64,000 nt of DNA from DASSFZ01 sp035283185 (GTDB taxonomy: Bacteria; Chloroflexota; Anaerolineae; Fen-1058), in NCBI GenBank assembly GCA_035283185.1, contig DATEUJ010000053.1, forward strand, positions 148,007 through 212,006. Reading direction: 5' to 3'. The position numbers were made by a program, and so were the translations under genes. The notes beneath the pieces are model-generated. The model saw nothing but the letters and a program-made list of their open reading frames with translations. It had not been told where the DNA came from and did not search any database. Shown piece after piece: positions 9,441-18,686 of the stretch. Within the stretch, counting starts at the first letter, position 1, and each line of letters starts with the position of its first letter.

Positions 9441-9504
9441 AGACCTGGCAGGTCTTATCGGCAGGCGTTAGGCGTATTCGGGCGCTTGAAGACCTGCCAG
9501 GTCT
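9441..9504. repeat. Second AGACCTGGCAGGTCT / AGACCTGCCAGGTCT palindrome pair
   Basis: 15-mers at 9441-9455 and 9490-9504, again exactly 34 bp apart, with a spacer unlike that of the first pair. Confidence 0.8.
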
Positions 9505-9529
9505 GCCTTTGACCCTGCGGAGGGAAAGC

Positions 9530-10690
9530 GTGAAGATCGACAAGACTTGGCTGCTGCTCGTCGGGGCTGCTTTTCTGATCATCGTTGCGATGTCGGCGAT
9601 CGGCCGGTCGGCGCGCGTGCCGATCGAACCGTTGCCCGCCGGCGTCGAAGAGACCGTGCAGGCCCGCGTGCTTGAGGTGATCGAGGAAGGCGAGATCGAT
9701 CGGGGCGGGATCGCGCAACCGTATCAAAAGCTCCGCGTGGTGCTGCTGGACGGCGATCTGGCAGGCCGCGCGGTGACCGTCGATCACGGCCTGTATTCGC
9801 TGCTGTCGCCCGAATCGTTGTATCGCGCCGAGGATCGCGTATGGGTGCTGCGCAGCCGAGGCCCCGATGGGAGCGACGTGCTCATCATCACCGACGCCGT
9901 GCGCCTCGACGCGATGGCCTGGCTGGCGATCGCGTTCGTCGCGATCATCGTCGTCGTCGCGCGTTGGCAGGGCGTGCGCTCGCTGCTGGGCATGCTCGTC
10001 AGCCTCCTGATCATTACGCAGTTCATCTTGCCGATGATCCTCGCCGGCGGCGATCCGGTTTCGATCAGCGTCGCCGGCTCGTTTGTTGTGCTCGCCGTGA
10101 CGCTGTATCTAATCTACGGCTGGAAACGGAAGACGCACGCCGCCGTGACGGGCATGCTGTTCAGCCTGATCATCACCGGCCTGCTCGCGGCGCTCGCGGT
10201 CGGGCTGGCGCGGTTGACGGGGCAGGGGGCTGAGGAAGCACTCTTCTTGCAGGCGTCCGGCGCGGCGATCAACCTGCGCGGCCTGCTGCTGGCCGGCATC
10301 ATCGTCGGCGCGCTCGGCGTGCTGGACGACGTCACGATCAGCCAGGCATCTGCCGTCACCGAGCTGGCGGCGGCCAACCCCGACCTCGCGCCGCTCGACG
10401 TCTTCCGTCGGGCGATGAATATTGGGCGTGACCACATCGCCTCGACGGTCAACACGCTCGTGCTGGCGTACGTCGGCGCGTCGCTGCCGCTGCTCCTCTT
10501 GTTCTCGATCTACCCGCAGCCTTTCGCCCAGACGCTCAACCGCGAGTTCATCGCCGAGGAGGTCGTGCGCACGCTCGTCGGCAGCCTGGGCCTGGTGCTG
10601 TCGGTGCCGATCACGACATTCCTGGCGAGCGTGATTTTCAGGGTCGAGGCAGGCGACACCGGCGCGGTCGAGCCGCGACATGGACATTAA
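9530..10690 (+). CDS. YibE/F-family membrane protein
   Basis: 386 residues: one N-terminal membrane segment, a roughly 100-residue extracytoplasmic region (VEETVQARVLEVIEEGE, YQKLRVVLLDGDLAGRAVTV), then about seven membrane helices. The GVLDDVTISQASAV segment and the following helix pair are characteristic of the YibE/F family, whose transport function is poorly defined. Chosen start is GTG 9530, with GGAGGG about 6 bp upstream; a TTG seven codons earlier lacks a ribosome site. Confidence 0.82.
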   Translation: MKIDKTWLLLVGAAFLIIVAMSAIGRSARVPIEPLPAGVEETVQARVLEVIEEGEIDRGGIAQPYQKLRVVLLDGDLAGRAVTVDHGLYSLLSPESLYRAEDRVWVLRSRGPDGSDVLIITDAVRLDAMAWLAIAFVAIIVVVARWQGVRSLLGMLVSLLIITQFILPMILAGGDPVSISVAGSFVVLAVTLYLIYGWKRKTHAAVTGMLFSLIITGLLAALAVGLARLTGQGAEEALFLQASGAAINLRGLLLAGIIVGALGVLDDVTISQASAVTELAAANPDLAPLDVFRRAMNIGRDHIASTVNTLVLAYVGASLPLLLLFSIYPQPFAQTLNREFIAEEVVRTLVGSLGLVLSVPITTFLASVIFRVEAGDTGAVEPRHGH

Positions 10691-10722
10691 CCGCGATTAG
10701 CGAACTGTAACGCGATCTTTAC

Positions 10723-10751
10723 TTGTCGCCCCTCATGGCGCAGTGTATAAT
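10723..10751 (+). promoter_or_regulatory. Sigma-70-type promoter
   Basis: TTGTCG (10723-10728), 17-bp spacer, TATAAT (10746-10751), 28 bp before the start codon of the small gene that follows. Confidence 0.7.
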
Positions 10752-10779
10752 CTCGTTTGAATTACTTGAGGTCAGTATC

Positions 10780-11139
10780 ATGTCCGGCGCCATTCACTTC
10801 TTCGATACCTCCGACGAAACGCCCCGCCCGCTGGAAGACGTTCGCATCACCGACGTTCGCGTCGAGGTGATGCCGGACAACCGGCGGGTTCTCGTCTCGG
10901 TCGACCTGACACCGTTCTTCGAGAAGCCCAGTTTCGACGTGACGCTGCTGCGCGACGGCGTCGAGGAGCGCGCAACGTCGGTCGTCGGCGCAATGTCTCC
11001 GCAGGTGCAGTTGACGATGCACCTGCCGCCGGGCGATCCCGGCGGCTCTTATGTCGCGCGCGTCGATCTGCTGAACAACGGCGCCACCGTCCTGCAGACC
11101 GAAAGCGTTTCCTTCGAAGTGCTGCAACGTGTCCCGTGA
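10780..11139 (+). CDS. Conserved-looking beta-rich small protein of unknown function
   Basis: 119 residues with no recognised domain. The pattern of alternating hydrophobic strands (RVLVSVDLTPFF, FDVTLLRDGVEE, VQLTMHLPPG, YVARVDLLNNG, SVSFEVLQ) suggests an Ig-like beta-sandwich without a signal peptide. GAGGT lies 8 bp before the ATG and a good promoter precedes it. It is followed after about 50 bp (a GTTTGAAG-type tandem repeat) by the kinase gene in the same direction. Confidence 0.65.
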   Translation: MSGAIHFFDTSDETPRPLEDVRITDVRVEVMPDNRRVLVSVDLTPFFEKPSFDVTLLRDGVEERATSVVGAMSPQVQLTMHLPPGDPGGSYVARVDLLNNGATVLQTESVSFEVLQRVP

Positions 11140-11188
11140 GCGCCGTTTGAAGTTTGCAATTTGAAGTTTAGAGTTTGAAGGTTTTCCC

Positions 11189-13156
11189 GTGGAAGGCTTG
11201 ATCGGAAGAACCATCGGGCGTTATCGAATCACCGAGCACCTGGGCCGGGGCGGCATGGCCGAGGTGTACAAGGCGTTTCAGTCCAGTCTCGATCGCTACG
11301 TGGCGATCAAGATCATGCACGCCTTCCTCGCCGACGACAAAGACTTCCAGGTGCGCTTCGAGCGCGAAGCCAAATTCATCGCCACGCTGCGCCATCCGAA
11401 TATCGTCCAGGTGTACGATTTCGTCGTCGAGAACGGCCAGTATTACATGGTCATGGAGTTCATCGACGGCGTCACGCTCAGGTCGATGCTCGAGATGATG
11501 CACGAGCGGGACGAGTGGGTGACCCTCGACGATGCGGTCACGATCGTGCTGTCGGTCGGCTCGGCGCTGCGCTACGCGCACGAGCGGGGCATGCTGCATC
11601 GGGACGTGAAGCCGGCCAACGTGATGATCACCCGCGACGGCCACGTCATCCTGACCGATTTTGGGATCGCCAAGATCTTGAGCGCCACCAACCTGACCGC
11701 TTCCGGCGCGATGGTCGGCACGCCGTCGTACATGTCGCCCGAGCTGGGCATGGGCCAGGCGGGTGATGAGCGCAGCGACATCTACTCGCTCGGCGTGATG
11801 CTGTACCAGCTCGCCGTCGGGCGGCTGCCGTACGACGCCGATACGCCTCTGGCCGTTGTCCTCAAGCACATCAACGAGCCGCTGCCGGTTCCACGCGCGC
11901 TCAAGCCGGACCTGCCCGAGGGCGTCGAGCGCGTCATCGTCAAGGCACTGGCTAAGAACCCGGACGATCGATACCAAACGGTCGCCGAGATGACGGCCGA
12001 TCTGAAGCGCGCGATGGGCCTCCCGGCCGACGTCACGCCGACCGAGCAGATGAAGGGTGGCTCGGCCATGAAATTGGCAGGCGCGACCGTCGTCGGCCGT
12101 ATCGGCGCGGTGACGCCGCAGCCGGAGCGGGCAGCATCCTCTGCGACCGTCGCGCGCGTGGGCACCAGCTCGACCGCCGCGCGGCCGTCGGCGCCGGCTA
12201 CAACCGCGGCACCTCGCCCTATGCCTGAGGTCGCCTTGCAGCCAGTCACGCGACCCACCGCTGGGCGACCCAAGTGGCTGATTCCCGTTATCGCGCTTGT
12301 CGTGCTGGCGCTCATTGTTGGCGGGATCGGCGTGGTTGCATCCAGCACGCAAGCGCCGCCGACGCCGACTGCGACGGCGACCCCGTCGCCCACGCTCGCA
12401 CCGAGTCCGACGGAGGTCAGACCGCCCGAAGGCAGATTCACGTCTGAAACCGTCGAACTGCGCGACGAGCCTGGCGCCGAGGCACGCATCAAAGGTGTGG
12501 TTGGTCCTGCGTTCGGCCTGTTCACGGTGCACGCCCGATCGGTCGATTCCCAATGGCTGAGGATCGAGTTCCCGGATGGCACGGGTGGCTGGGTGCCGGC
12601 GAATGCCGTCGATATGGAAGGTGTGCCGGTCGAGGCGCTCCCGCCCGGCAGAACGCCTGCGACGCTGACGCCGACGCCGACTGCGACACTCGTACCAAGC
12701 GACACGCCCACGCCGACGTCTACCCCGACACCGACCCATACACCGGCCCCGACTCGCCTGCCTGCCACGCGCCCGCCTGCCACGCCGACGCAGCCGCCTG
12801 CGACGCCGACGCTGCCGCCTGCGACGCCGACGCAGGCCGCCGTGACCCCGCTCGACTGGGGTTTCACCCACGACTTCTGCACTTATGATGGCGACAACTA
12901 CACCTGCAACGTGACGATCTGGGGCAGCGGTGGTGACGGGAAGTATCACTTCGCAGTCGAGAACCCGGATACCGGCATCTGGGAGGAGAAGACGGGCGGC
13001 CAGGCGACTTACCTGGTGCGCTGGCGGCGGTGCAGGATCAGGGTGCAGCAAGTGCGCATCTGGGACGAGTCCGGCAATCACATCGAGCCGAACCTTACGA
13101 CCGATCCTGATATCCTGGGTTATCTCTTCCCCGAAGGTGTGTGCACCCAGCCGTAG
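11189..13156 (+). CDS. PknB-type Ser/Thr protein kinase with transmembrane segment and SH3b-like sensor region
   Basis: 655 residues from GTG 11189. Residues 1-270 are a complete Hanks-type kinase: glycine loop LGRGGMAEVYKA, VAIKIM lysine, HRDVKPANVMI catalytic loop, DFGIAK and the GTPSYMSPE segment. A flexible Ala/Pro linker leads to one membrane helix (WLIPVIALVVLALIVGGIGV, about 355-375), a Pro/Thr-rich stalk, an SH3b-like module (about 410-490: SETVELRDEPG, WLRIEFPDGTGGWVPANAV), a second Pro/Thr stretch built from CCGACGC-type repeats and a cysteine-containing C-terminal domain. It likely senses envelope signals outside and phosphorylates targets inside. Confidence 0.9.
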   Translation: MEGLIGRTIGRYRITEHLGRGGMAEVYKAFQSSLDRYVAIKIMHAFLADDKDFQVRFEREAKFIATLRHPNIVQVYDFVVENGQYYMVMEFIDGVTLRSMLEMMHERDEWVTLDDAVTIVLSVGSALRYAHERGMLHRDVKPANVMITRDGHVILTDFGIAKILSATNLTASGAMVGTPSYMSPELGMGQAGDERSDIYSLGVMLYQLAVGRLPYDADTPLAVVLKHINEPLPVPRALKPDLPEGVERVIVKALAKNPDDRYQTVAEMTADLKRAMGLPADVTPTEQMKGGSAMKLAGATVVGRIGAVTPQPERAASSATVARVGTSSTAARPSAPATTAAPRPMPEVALQPVTRPTAGRPKWLIPVIALVVLALIVGGIGVVASSTQAPPTPTATATPSPTLAPSPTEVRPPEGRFTSETVELRDEPGAEARIKGVVGPAFGLFTVHARSVDSQWLRIEFPDGTGGWVPANAVDMEGVPVEALPPGRTPATLTPTPTATLVPSDTPTPTSTPTPTHTPAPTRLPATRPPATPTQPPATPTLPPATPTQAAVTPLDWGFTHDFCTYDGDNYTCNVTIWGSGGDGKYHFAVENPDTGIWEEKTGGQATYLVRWRRCRIRVQQVRIWDESGNHIEPNLTTDPDILGYLFPEGVCTQP

Positions 13157-13256
13157 TCGGCCAGGTCTATCTTTTCAATTACATGATCGCGTGCTATGAT
13201 ACGCGCCGCTGGCGAACGGCAGATCACTCTGGCGCGTCAGACGTGAAAGGCAGCGC

Positions 13257-14657
13257 GTGAATACATCCAGGCGAACCTCTCGTGCCCCCGGCCCACAGGC
13301 CGGGGCTTTGTTGTCTCCCCTTCGGACGCGCCGCGCGCCGCCTGCCCGCACGCCGGGCATGACGCGCGCGGTATTCCGACTGGCCTGGCCGGCCGTCGTC
13401 GAGCAGGTTCTCATCGCCGGCGTCGATCTGACGGACCTGTTCATCGTCGGCCACCTGGGCGCAGCCGCGCTCACCGCCGTTGGCCTGACCGGGCAGGTCG
13501 TCATGCTGAGCATGGCGTTCTTCGGCGCGATTGCCGTGGGCTGCATGGCGGTCGTCGCCCGGCAGACGGGCGCAGGCGAGCGCGCCGAAGCCGCGCGCAC
13601 GGTTCAGCAGTCGCTGTTGGCGGCTGCGCTTTTGGGCGGCGGCGCGGCGATCGTCTCAGGTGTGTTCGCACCGGGCATCCTGCAAGCGCTCGGAGCGGAG
13701 CCAGGCGTGGTCGAGCTGGGCGCGCCTTTCATGCGCACGATCGCGCTGTCCATGCCGCTGGCTGCGATCGCGCTCGCCGGCAACGCGGCCATGCGCGCGG
13801 CGGGCGACACGCGCACGCCGATGGTTCTGACCGGGCTTCAGCTCGTCGTCAACGCCGTCCTCGGCATCCTGCTCGTATACGGCCCGCTGCAACTGGGCGT
13901 TCAAGGCTCTGGAATTGCGACGGCCATCGCGCGCAGCACGACGGGCGCGCTGGTGCTGTGGCTGTTGTGGCGCAGTCGCCGCCTGGCCGCGAACGGGTGG
14001 CGACCGGACGCGCGCCGCCTGAAGCGCATCCTGAGCGTCGGTTTGCCGGCAGGCGCGGAGCAAGTCTTGCTCCAATTTGCGTTGTTGAATCTGGCGACCG
14101 TGATTGCGAACCTGGGCACGGTGACGTATGCGGCCTACAGCGTGAGCATCCGGATCATGTCTTTGTCGTTCCTGCCGGGATGGGGCTTCGCCGTCGCCGC
14201 GACGACTCTGGTCGGGCAATGGCTTGGCGCGGGCGCGCCCGAACGCGCGCGAGAGAGTGCGTATGCGGCCTTCCGGTTAGCGCTCGGCGTCATGCTCGTG
14301 ATGGCCGCCGTGCTATACTTCTTCGCCGAGCCGATCTTGCGCATCTTCACCGGCGATCCGGCCGTGATTGCCGAAGCCATCACCGCGATCCATGTCGGCG
14401 CGTTCGCGCAGCCTCCGATGGCGGCGTCCTTCGTCTTCATGGGTGCGCTGCGCGGCGCAGGCGATACACGCACGACGCTCGCCATCACCGTCACGTCGAT
14501 CTGGGTCGTGCGGCTGGGCGTGGCTTACCTGGGCGCGCAGGTCCTGCACCTGGGATTGGCGGGCGCGTGGCTCGGCATCTGGGCTGATTTCAGCGTGCGC
14601 GCGCTATTCGGCTGGCTCCGATTTCGCAGCGGCCGCTGGCAGGCGATTCGCGTGTGA
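13257..14657 (+). CDS. MATE-family multidrug/metabolite exporter
   Basis: 466 residues from GTG 13257, or 432 from ATG 13359. About twelve membrane helices with MATE landmarks: RLAWPAVVEQVLIAGVDLTDLFIVGHLG near the N-terminus, GDTRTP in the first half and the matching GDTRTT in the second, and the GWGFAVAATTLVGQWLGAG segment. These proteins export cationic compounds using Na+ or H+ gradients. The first 34 residues are rich in Arg and Pro and overlap a terminator-like hairpin, so the true start may be ATG 13359; the GTG has AAAGG 6 bp upstream, the ATG has no clear ribosome site. Confidence 0.88.
   Translation: MNTSRRTSRAPGPQAGALLSPLRTRRAPPARTPGMTRAVFRLAWPAVVEQVLIAGVDLTDLFIVGHLGAAALTAVGLTGQVVMLSMAFFGAIAVGCMAVVARQTGAGERAEAARTVQQSLLAAALLGGGAAIVSGVFAPGILQALGAEPGVVELGAPFMRTIALSMPLAAIALAGNAAMRAAGDTRTPMVLTGLQLVVNAVLGILLVYGPLQLGVQGSGIATAIARSTTGALVLWLLWRSRRLAANGWRPDARRLKRILSVGLPAGAEQVLLQFALLNLATVIANLGTVTYAAYSVSIRIMSLSFLPGWGFAVAATTLVGQWLGAGAPERARESAYAAFRLALGVMLVMAAVLYFFAEPILRIFTGDPAVIAEAITAIHVGAFAQPPMAASFVFMGALRGAGDTRTTLAITVTSIWVVRLGVAYLGAQVLHLGLAGAWLGIWADFSVRALFGWLRFRSGRWQAIRV
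13284..13315 (+). promoter_or_regulatory. Terminator-like hairpin at the head of the MATE gene
   Basis: CCCCGGCC (13286-13293) pairs with GGCCGGGG (13298-13305) around the loop CACA, followed by CTTTGTTGT. It lies between the two candidate start codons, so it may be an attenuator in the leader. A weak TATGAT -10 is seen at 13195-13200. The U-tract is imperfect. Confidence 0.4.
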
Positions 14658-14678
14658 CGCGGATGGGAAAGTCTTCTT

Positions 14679-14758
14679 AACCACGGATACCACGGATGTC
14701 ACAGATAGCCGAGTCTGAACATCTGTGGAATCCGTGTCATCCGTGGTTGGTCTTTTGG
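14679..14758. repeat. Long imperfect inverted repeat (CCACGGAT family)
   Basis: AACCACGGAT, ACGGAT and ACAGAT on the left arm face ATCTGT, ATCCGT and ATCCGTGGTT on the right, with mismatched triplets between the matching blocks. It sits between the MATE and ABC genes and could terminate both strands. Confidence 0.65.
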
Positions 14759-14784
14759 TTACGGCACGCAGAGCGAGTCGCGCT

Positions 14785-16653
14785 ATGCGATCCCTGATTC
14801 GGCTTGCAGCGTTCTCTCGACCGTACTGGCTTCGTATCGTCGTGACGACGGCATGCCTGATCGCGATTACGGCGCTCAGCCTAGCCGTGCCGCGCTTGCT
14901 GCAGACGGCGATCGACTTCGGCCTGGCGCAGGGAGACGCCGCCGTCATCGCGCAGATCGGCCTGGCCTTGATCGGCATCGGGCTTGCCCGTGCGCTGCTG
15001 AACCTCGTCCAGCGCTACAATGCCGAGTGGCTCAGCCACCGGCTGGCCTACGACGCGCGCAATGCCCTGTACGAGCACATCCAGCGGCTGCCATTCGCCT
15101 TCCACGATCACTCGCAGACCGGGCAGCTCCTGGCGCGCAGCACCGAAGACGTGGGCAACGTCCAGCGCTTTGTCGGTTTCGCCTTGATCGACCTGGTCAA
15201 CGTGATCCTCTTGTTCGCCGGCATCCTCGCGATTATGCTGGCGACGGACATGCGCCTGACGCTGATTGCCTTGATCCCGTTCCCGATCCTGATCGCCTAC
15301 ACGATGCGCTTCGGCATTCGCATTACGCCCTATTTCAACCGCATCGATCAGGCCCTTGCCCGCATTAGCACCGTCCTTCAGGAGACCTTGAGTGGGATGC
15401 AGGTGGTGAAGGCGTTCGCGCGCGAGCCGAATCGGCGCGAGCAATTCGCGGCGGGCAACCGCGAGTTGTATGACAGCCGCGTCACGACGATCCGCTACTG
15501 GGGCAGCGCATTTCCCACGATGTCGCTTATGGTCGCGGTGTCGGTCGCGCTGCTCATCGGCGTCGGCGGCCAGAGCGTGATCGCGGGCGAGCTGACGCTG
15601 GGCGAGCTGGTCGCGTTCAACTCGTTCATCCTGCTGCTGTCGCAGCCGGTGCAGCGCCTGGGCTTCATCGTGAACATGGCGGGCGAGGCGACGGCGTCGG
15701 CTGTGCGCATCTTCGAGGTACTCGACGAGCCAATCTCGATTGCGGATCGGCCCGGCGCGGTCGTCCTGCCTGCGCTGCGAGGCCGGGTCGAGTTCGATCG
15801 CGTCACGTTCGCCTACCGGCGGCCACCGTCTCCCGTCCCGGCGCTGGGGGCGGAGGCAAGCCATCAGCAGGCGCGTGCGGCTCTGCAGGATGTCTCTTTC
15901 GCAGCCGAGCCGGATCAGGTCGTCGCGCTGATCGGCCCCACCGGCTCGGGCAAATCGACGATCATCAACCTGATCCCGCGTTTCTACGACGTCACGTCTG
16001 GCGCGGTGCGCGTCGACGGGTTCGACGTTCGGGACGCGACGCTCAAATCGCTCCGCTCGCAGATCGGCATCGTGCTGCAGGAATCGATCCTGTTCTCGAT
16101 GTCGATCCGCGACAACATCGCCTACGGGCGAGAGGACGCGACAGACGGCGAGATCGTCGCCGCTGCGACGGCGGCCCGGGCGCACGATTTTATCACGGCG
16201 TTCCCGGACGGCTACGACACGATCGTCGGCGAAAAAGGCGTCACGCTGTCGGGTGGCCAGCGCCAGCGCGTCGCCATTGCGCGCGCGCTGCTCATGAACC
16301 CGCGCATCCTGATTCTCGACGACTCGATGTCGTCGGTCGATACGCAGACGGAGTACGCGATCCAGCAGGCGCTCGCCGAGCTGATGAAAGGGCGCACCAC
16401 GTTCGTCATCGCGCAGCGCCTGACGACGGTCAAGCGCGCCGACCAGATCCTGGTGCTTGACCAGGGACGCATCGTGCAGCGCGGCGCGCACGACGATCTG
16501 CTGCGCGAGGGCGGCCTGTATCGCGAGATCTACGACTTGCAGTTGCGCGACCAGGAAGAGCTGCGCCGCGACCTGGCGTGGTTCGAAGAAGCTCCGGAGG
16601 ATGGCAGGCGGAAGAGCTTCGCGTTCACCTCTCGCCAGGAAGCAGTGACGTGA
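14785..16653 (+). CDS. Type IV ABC exporter half-transporter, degenerate-site subunit
   Basis: 622 residues: six-helix membrane domain (1-320) and an ABC ATPase (about 345-600). Walker A GPTGSGKST and signature LSGGQRQR are canonical, but the Walker B catalytic Glu is replaced (ILDDSMSS) and the switch His is Gln (IAQRLTTV). These are the hallmarks of the non-catalytic site in heterodimeric exporters such as TM287/288 and BmrCD. A short insert (about 350-366) precedes the ATPase core. ATG 14785 is chosen where the conserved N-terminal helix begins; the ribosome site is weak. The partner gene follows after a 187-bp repeat array. Confidence 0.92.
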   Translation: MRSLIRLAAFSRPYWLRIVVTTACLIAITALSLAVPRLLQTAIDFGLAQGDAAVIAQIGLALIGIGLARALLNLVQRYNAEWLSHRLAYDARNALYEHIQRLPFAFHDHSQTGQLLARSTEDVGNVQRFVGFALIDLVNVILLFAGILAIMLATDMRLTLIALIPFPILIAYTMRFGIRITPYFNRIDQALARISTVLQETLSGMQVVKAFAREPNRREQFAAGNRELYDSRVTTIRYWGSAFPTMSLMVAVSVALLIGVGGQSVIAGELTLGELVAFNSFILLLSQPVQRLGFIVNMAGEATASAVRIFEVLDEPISIADRPGAVVLPALRGRVEFDRVTFAYRRPPSPVPALGAEASHQQARAALQDVSFAAEPDQVVALIGPTGSGKSTIINLIPRFYDVTSGAVRVDGFDVRDATLKSLRSQIGIVLQESILFSMSIRDNIAYGREDATDGEIVAAATAARAHDFITAFPDGYDTIVGEKGVTLSGGQRQRVAIARALLMNPRILILDDSMSSVDTQTEYAIQQALAELMKGRTTFVIAQRLTTVKRADQILVLDQGRIVQRGAHDDLLREGGLYREIYDLQLRDQEELRRDLAWFEEAPEDGRRKSFAFTSRQEAVT

Positions 16654-16838
16654 TGCGTGATACGTGTTGCGTGGTGCGTGTTGCGTGATGCGTGTTGCGT
16701 GATGCGTGATACGTAATGCGTGATAACGTGATGACGTGAATATGTGATCCGCGATAAGCCATGTGCGACAAGCGATCTGCGATAATCGATACACGATACG
16801 CGATAGGCGATACGCGATACGCGATAGGCGATAAGCCA
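16654..16838. repeat. Degenerate heptamer-type tandem repeat array
   Basis: About 25 degenerate units, first of TGCGTGA/TACGTGT type and then CGATACG/CGATAGG type, filling the whole gap between the two ABC genes. No clear ribosome site for the second gene is left apart from weak GGCGATAAG. Confidence 0.8.
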
Positions 16839-16840
16839 AT

Positions 16841-18637
16841 ATGAGCCAGGTTGCAGCGAAGCGGATTAACCTGCATACGGACGACGAGGTACTTGGCAAG
16901 GCGTACGATGCGCGCGTGGCGCAGCGCCTGTTGAGCTATCTCGCTCCGCAGCGCCGCGCGATCTCCCTGGCGATGGCGCTCATGGTCGTCGGGACGCTGG
17001 CCGATCTGGCCGGGCCGTACCTGATCAAAGTCGCCATCGACGGAGGCGTCGCCACCGGCAACGTCACGGTATTGTGGCTGGCGACGCTGGGCTACCTGAT
17101 CGTCAACGGCGCCTGGTGGTTCGCCACGCGGGGGCGCATCCGCACCATGGCCATCGCCGGCCAGTCGATCATCTTCGCTTTGCGCGCCGAGCTGTTCGAC
17201 CATCTGCAGCAGTTGGCGCTCGGTTTCTACGCGCGCCATTCGGTCGGCCGCCTGATCTCGCGCGTCGTCAACGACGTGGGCGTGATGCGCGAGTTCGTCA
17301 CCTGGGCGCTGGTGGCGGTCGCGCGCGACGCGCTTCATCTCGTGGGGCTGGTCGTCGCGATGGTCGTGCTGGACTGGCGGTTGAGCCTGCTCACCTTCCT
17401 GGTGCTGCCGCTCATGGGCGTCGCGACGGCGGTGTGGCGCTCGCGCGCGCGCGAAGCCTATCGCTGGACGCGCCGCTCGCAGAGCCGCGTCACCGGCACG
17501 CTCTCTGAAAATATCGCCGGCGTGCGGGTCGTGCAGTCGTTCTCGCGCGAGGAGCGCAACACCCGTCATTTCGCCGGCGACATCAACCGCGACAACTTCG
17601 ATGCGAACGTCGCTTCGGCCCGGCTGTCGTCTGCCTTCTTCCCGACGGTCGATTTCATCGGGTCGCTGGCCGTGGGGCTGGTGGTGTGGATCGGCGGGAC
17701 GCAGGTGCTCGGCGGGGGGTTAACGGCGGGCGTGCTCGTCGCGTTCGTCCTGTACATCGATCAGTTCTTCAACCCGATCCGCGACCTGGCGCAGCGCTAC
17801 AATACCTTCCAGTCGACGATGGCCGCCGGCGAGCGCATCTTCGAAGTGCTGGACACCGAAGCGGAGGTCGTCGATGTGCCCGGCGCGAACGAGATGCCCC
17901 ATATCGAAGGACACGTCATGTACGAGAGCGTCAGCTTCGCGTACGAGGACGGCGTGCCCGTGCTGAGCGACGTGTCGTTCGAGGTGCAGCCCGGCCAGAT
18001 GGTCGCGCTCGTCGGCGAAACGGGCGCGGGCAAATCGACACTCGTCAAGCTGCTCGCGCGCTTCTACGACGCGACCGGCGGCCGCGTGCGCGTCGACGGG
18101 AACGACGTGCGGGACGTGACGCAGCGCTCGCTGCGCCGGCAGCTCGGCGTTGTGCTGCAGGAGACGTTTCTGTTCAGCGGCACGGTCGCGGACAACATCC
18201 GCTTCGGCCGCGTCGACGCGACCGACGCCGAGGTCGTCGCGGCGGCGCAGTCCGTCGGCGCCCACGAGTTCATCTCGAAAATGCCGAACGGTTACGACAC
18301 CGAAGTCGAAGAGGGTGGGGCGATCTTGTCGGTCGGGCAGCGGCAGTTGATCTCGTTCGCCCGCGCGCTGCTCGCCGACCCGCGCATCTTGATCCTCGAC
18401 GAGGCGACGTCGAGCGTGGACACGCAGACCGAGAAGAAAATCCAGGCGGCGATGGCGACGCTGCTCGAAGGGCGGACGGCGTTCGTCATCGCGCACCGGC
18501 TGAGCACGATCGTAAAGGCCGACCTGATCCTGGTGATCGACGGCGGGCAGGTCGTCGAGCGCGGCACGCATCACGAGCTGCTCGCGCAGCGCGGGCGGTA
18601 TTACGATCTGTATACGATGGCATTCGAAGAACGGTAG
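16841..18637 (+). CDS. Type IV ABC exporter half-transporter, catalytic subunit
   Basis: 598 residues. An N-terminal cytoplasmic extension of about 35 residues, six membrane helices, and an ABC ATPase with Walker A GETGAGKST, Walker B LILDEATSSVDT and switch histidine IAHRLSTI, all canonical. The signature loop is altered (LSVGQRQL). In the heterodimer this altered loop would face the altered Walker B and switch residues of the upstream subunit, giving one dead and one active ATP site. Substrate unknown; drugs or lipids are typical. Confidence 0.92.
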   Translation: MSQVAAKRINLHTDDEVLGKAYDARVAQRLLSYLAPQRRAISLAMALMVVGTLADLAGPYLIKVAIDGGVATGNVTVLWLATLGYLIVNGAWWFATRGRIRTMAIAGQSIIFALRAELFDHLQQLALGFYARHSVGRLISRVVNDVGVMREFVTWALVAVARDALHLVGLVVAMVVLDWRLSLLTFLVLPLMGVATAVWRSRAREAYRWTRRSQSRVTGTLSENIAGVRVVQSFSREERNTRHFAGDINRDNFDANVASARLSSAFFPTVDFIGSLAVGLVVWIGGTQVLGGGLTAGVLVAFVLYIDQFFNPIRDLAQRYNTFQSTMAAGERIFEVLDTEAEVVDVPGANEMPHIEGHVMYESVSFAYEDGVPVLSDVSFEVQPGQMVALVGETGAGKSTLVKLLARFYDATGGRVRVDGNDVRDVTQRSLRRQLGVVLQETFLFSGTVADNIRFGRVDATDAEVVAAAQSVGAHEFISKMPNGYDTEVEEGGAILSVGQRQLISFARALLADPRILILDEATSSVDTQTEKKIQAAMATLLEGRTAFVIAHRLSTIVKADLILVIDGGQVVERGTHHELLAQRGRYYDLYTMAFEER

Positions 18638-18686
18638 CCTGGCGCTACGCTGTTGAGGTGCGGTATAATGCTCGTGGAAGTGTCCG

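Noticed and set aside
11168..13081. 637-codon minus-strand frame opposite the kinase gene
   Set aside because: Arg-rich shadow of a gene with unmistakable kinase motifs.
14881..16899. 672-codon minus-strand frame opposite the first ABC gene
   Set aside because: Shadow frame; its start lies in the heptamer array and its product is low complexity.
18653..18669. TTGAGG/TATAAT as a promoter for the HicB-like gene
   Set aside because: The two hexamers are only 5 bp apart and no -35 at normal spacing was found, so only the -10 is mentioned.
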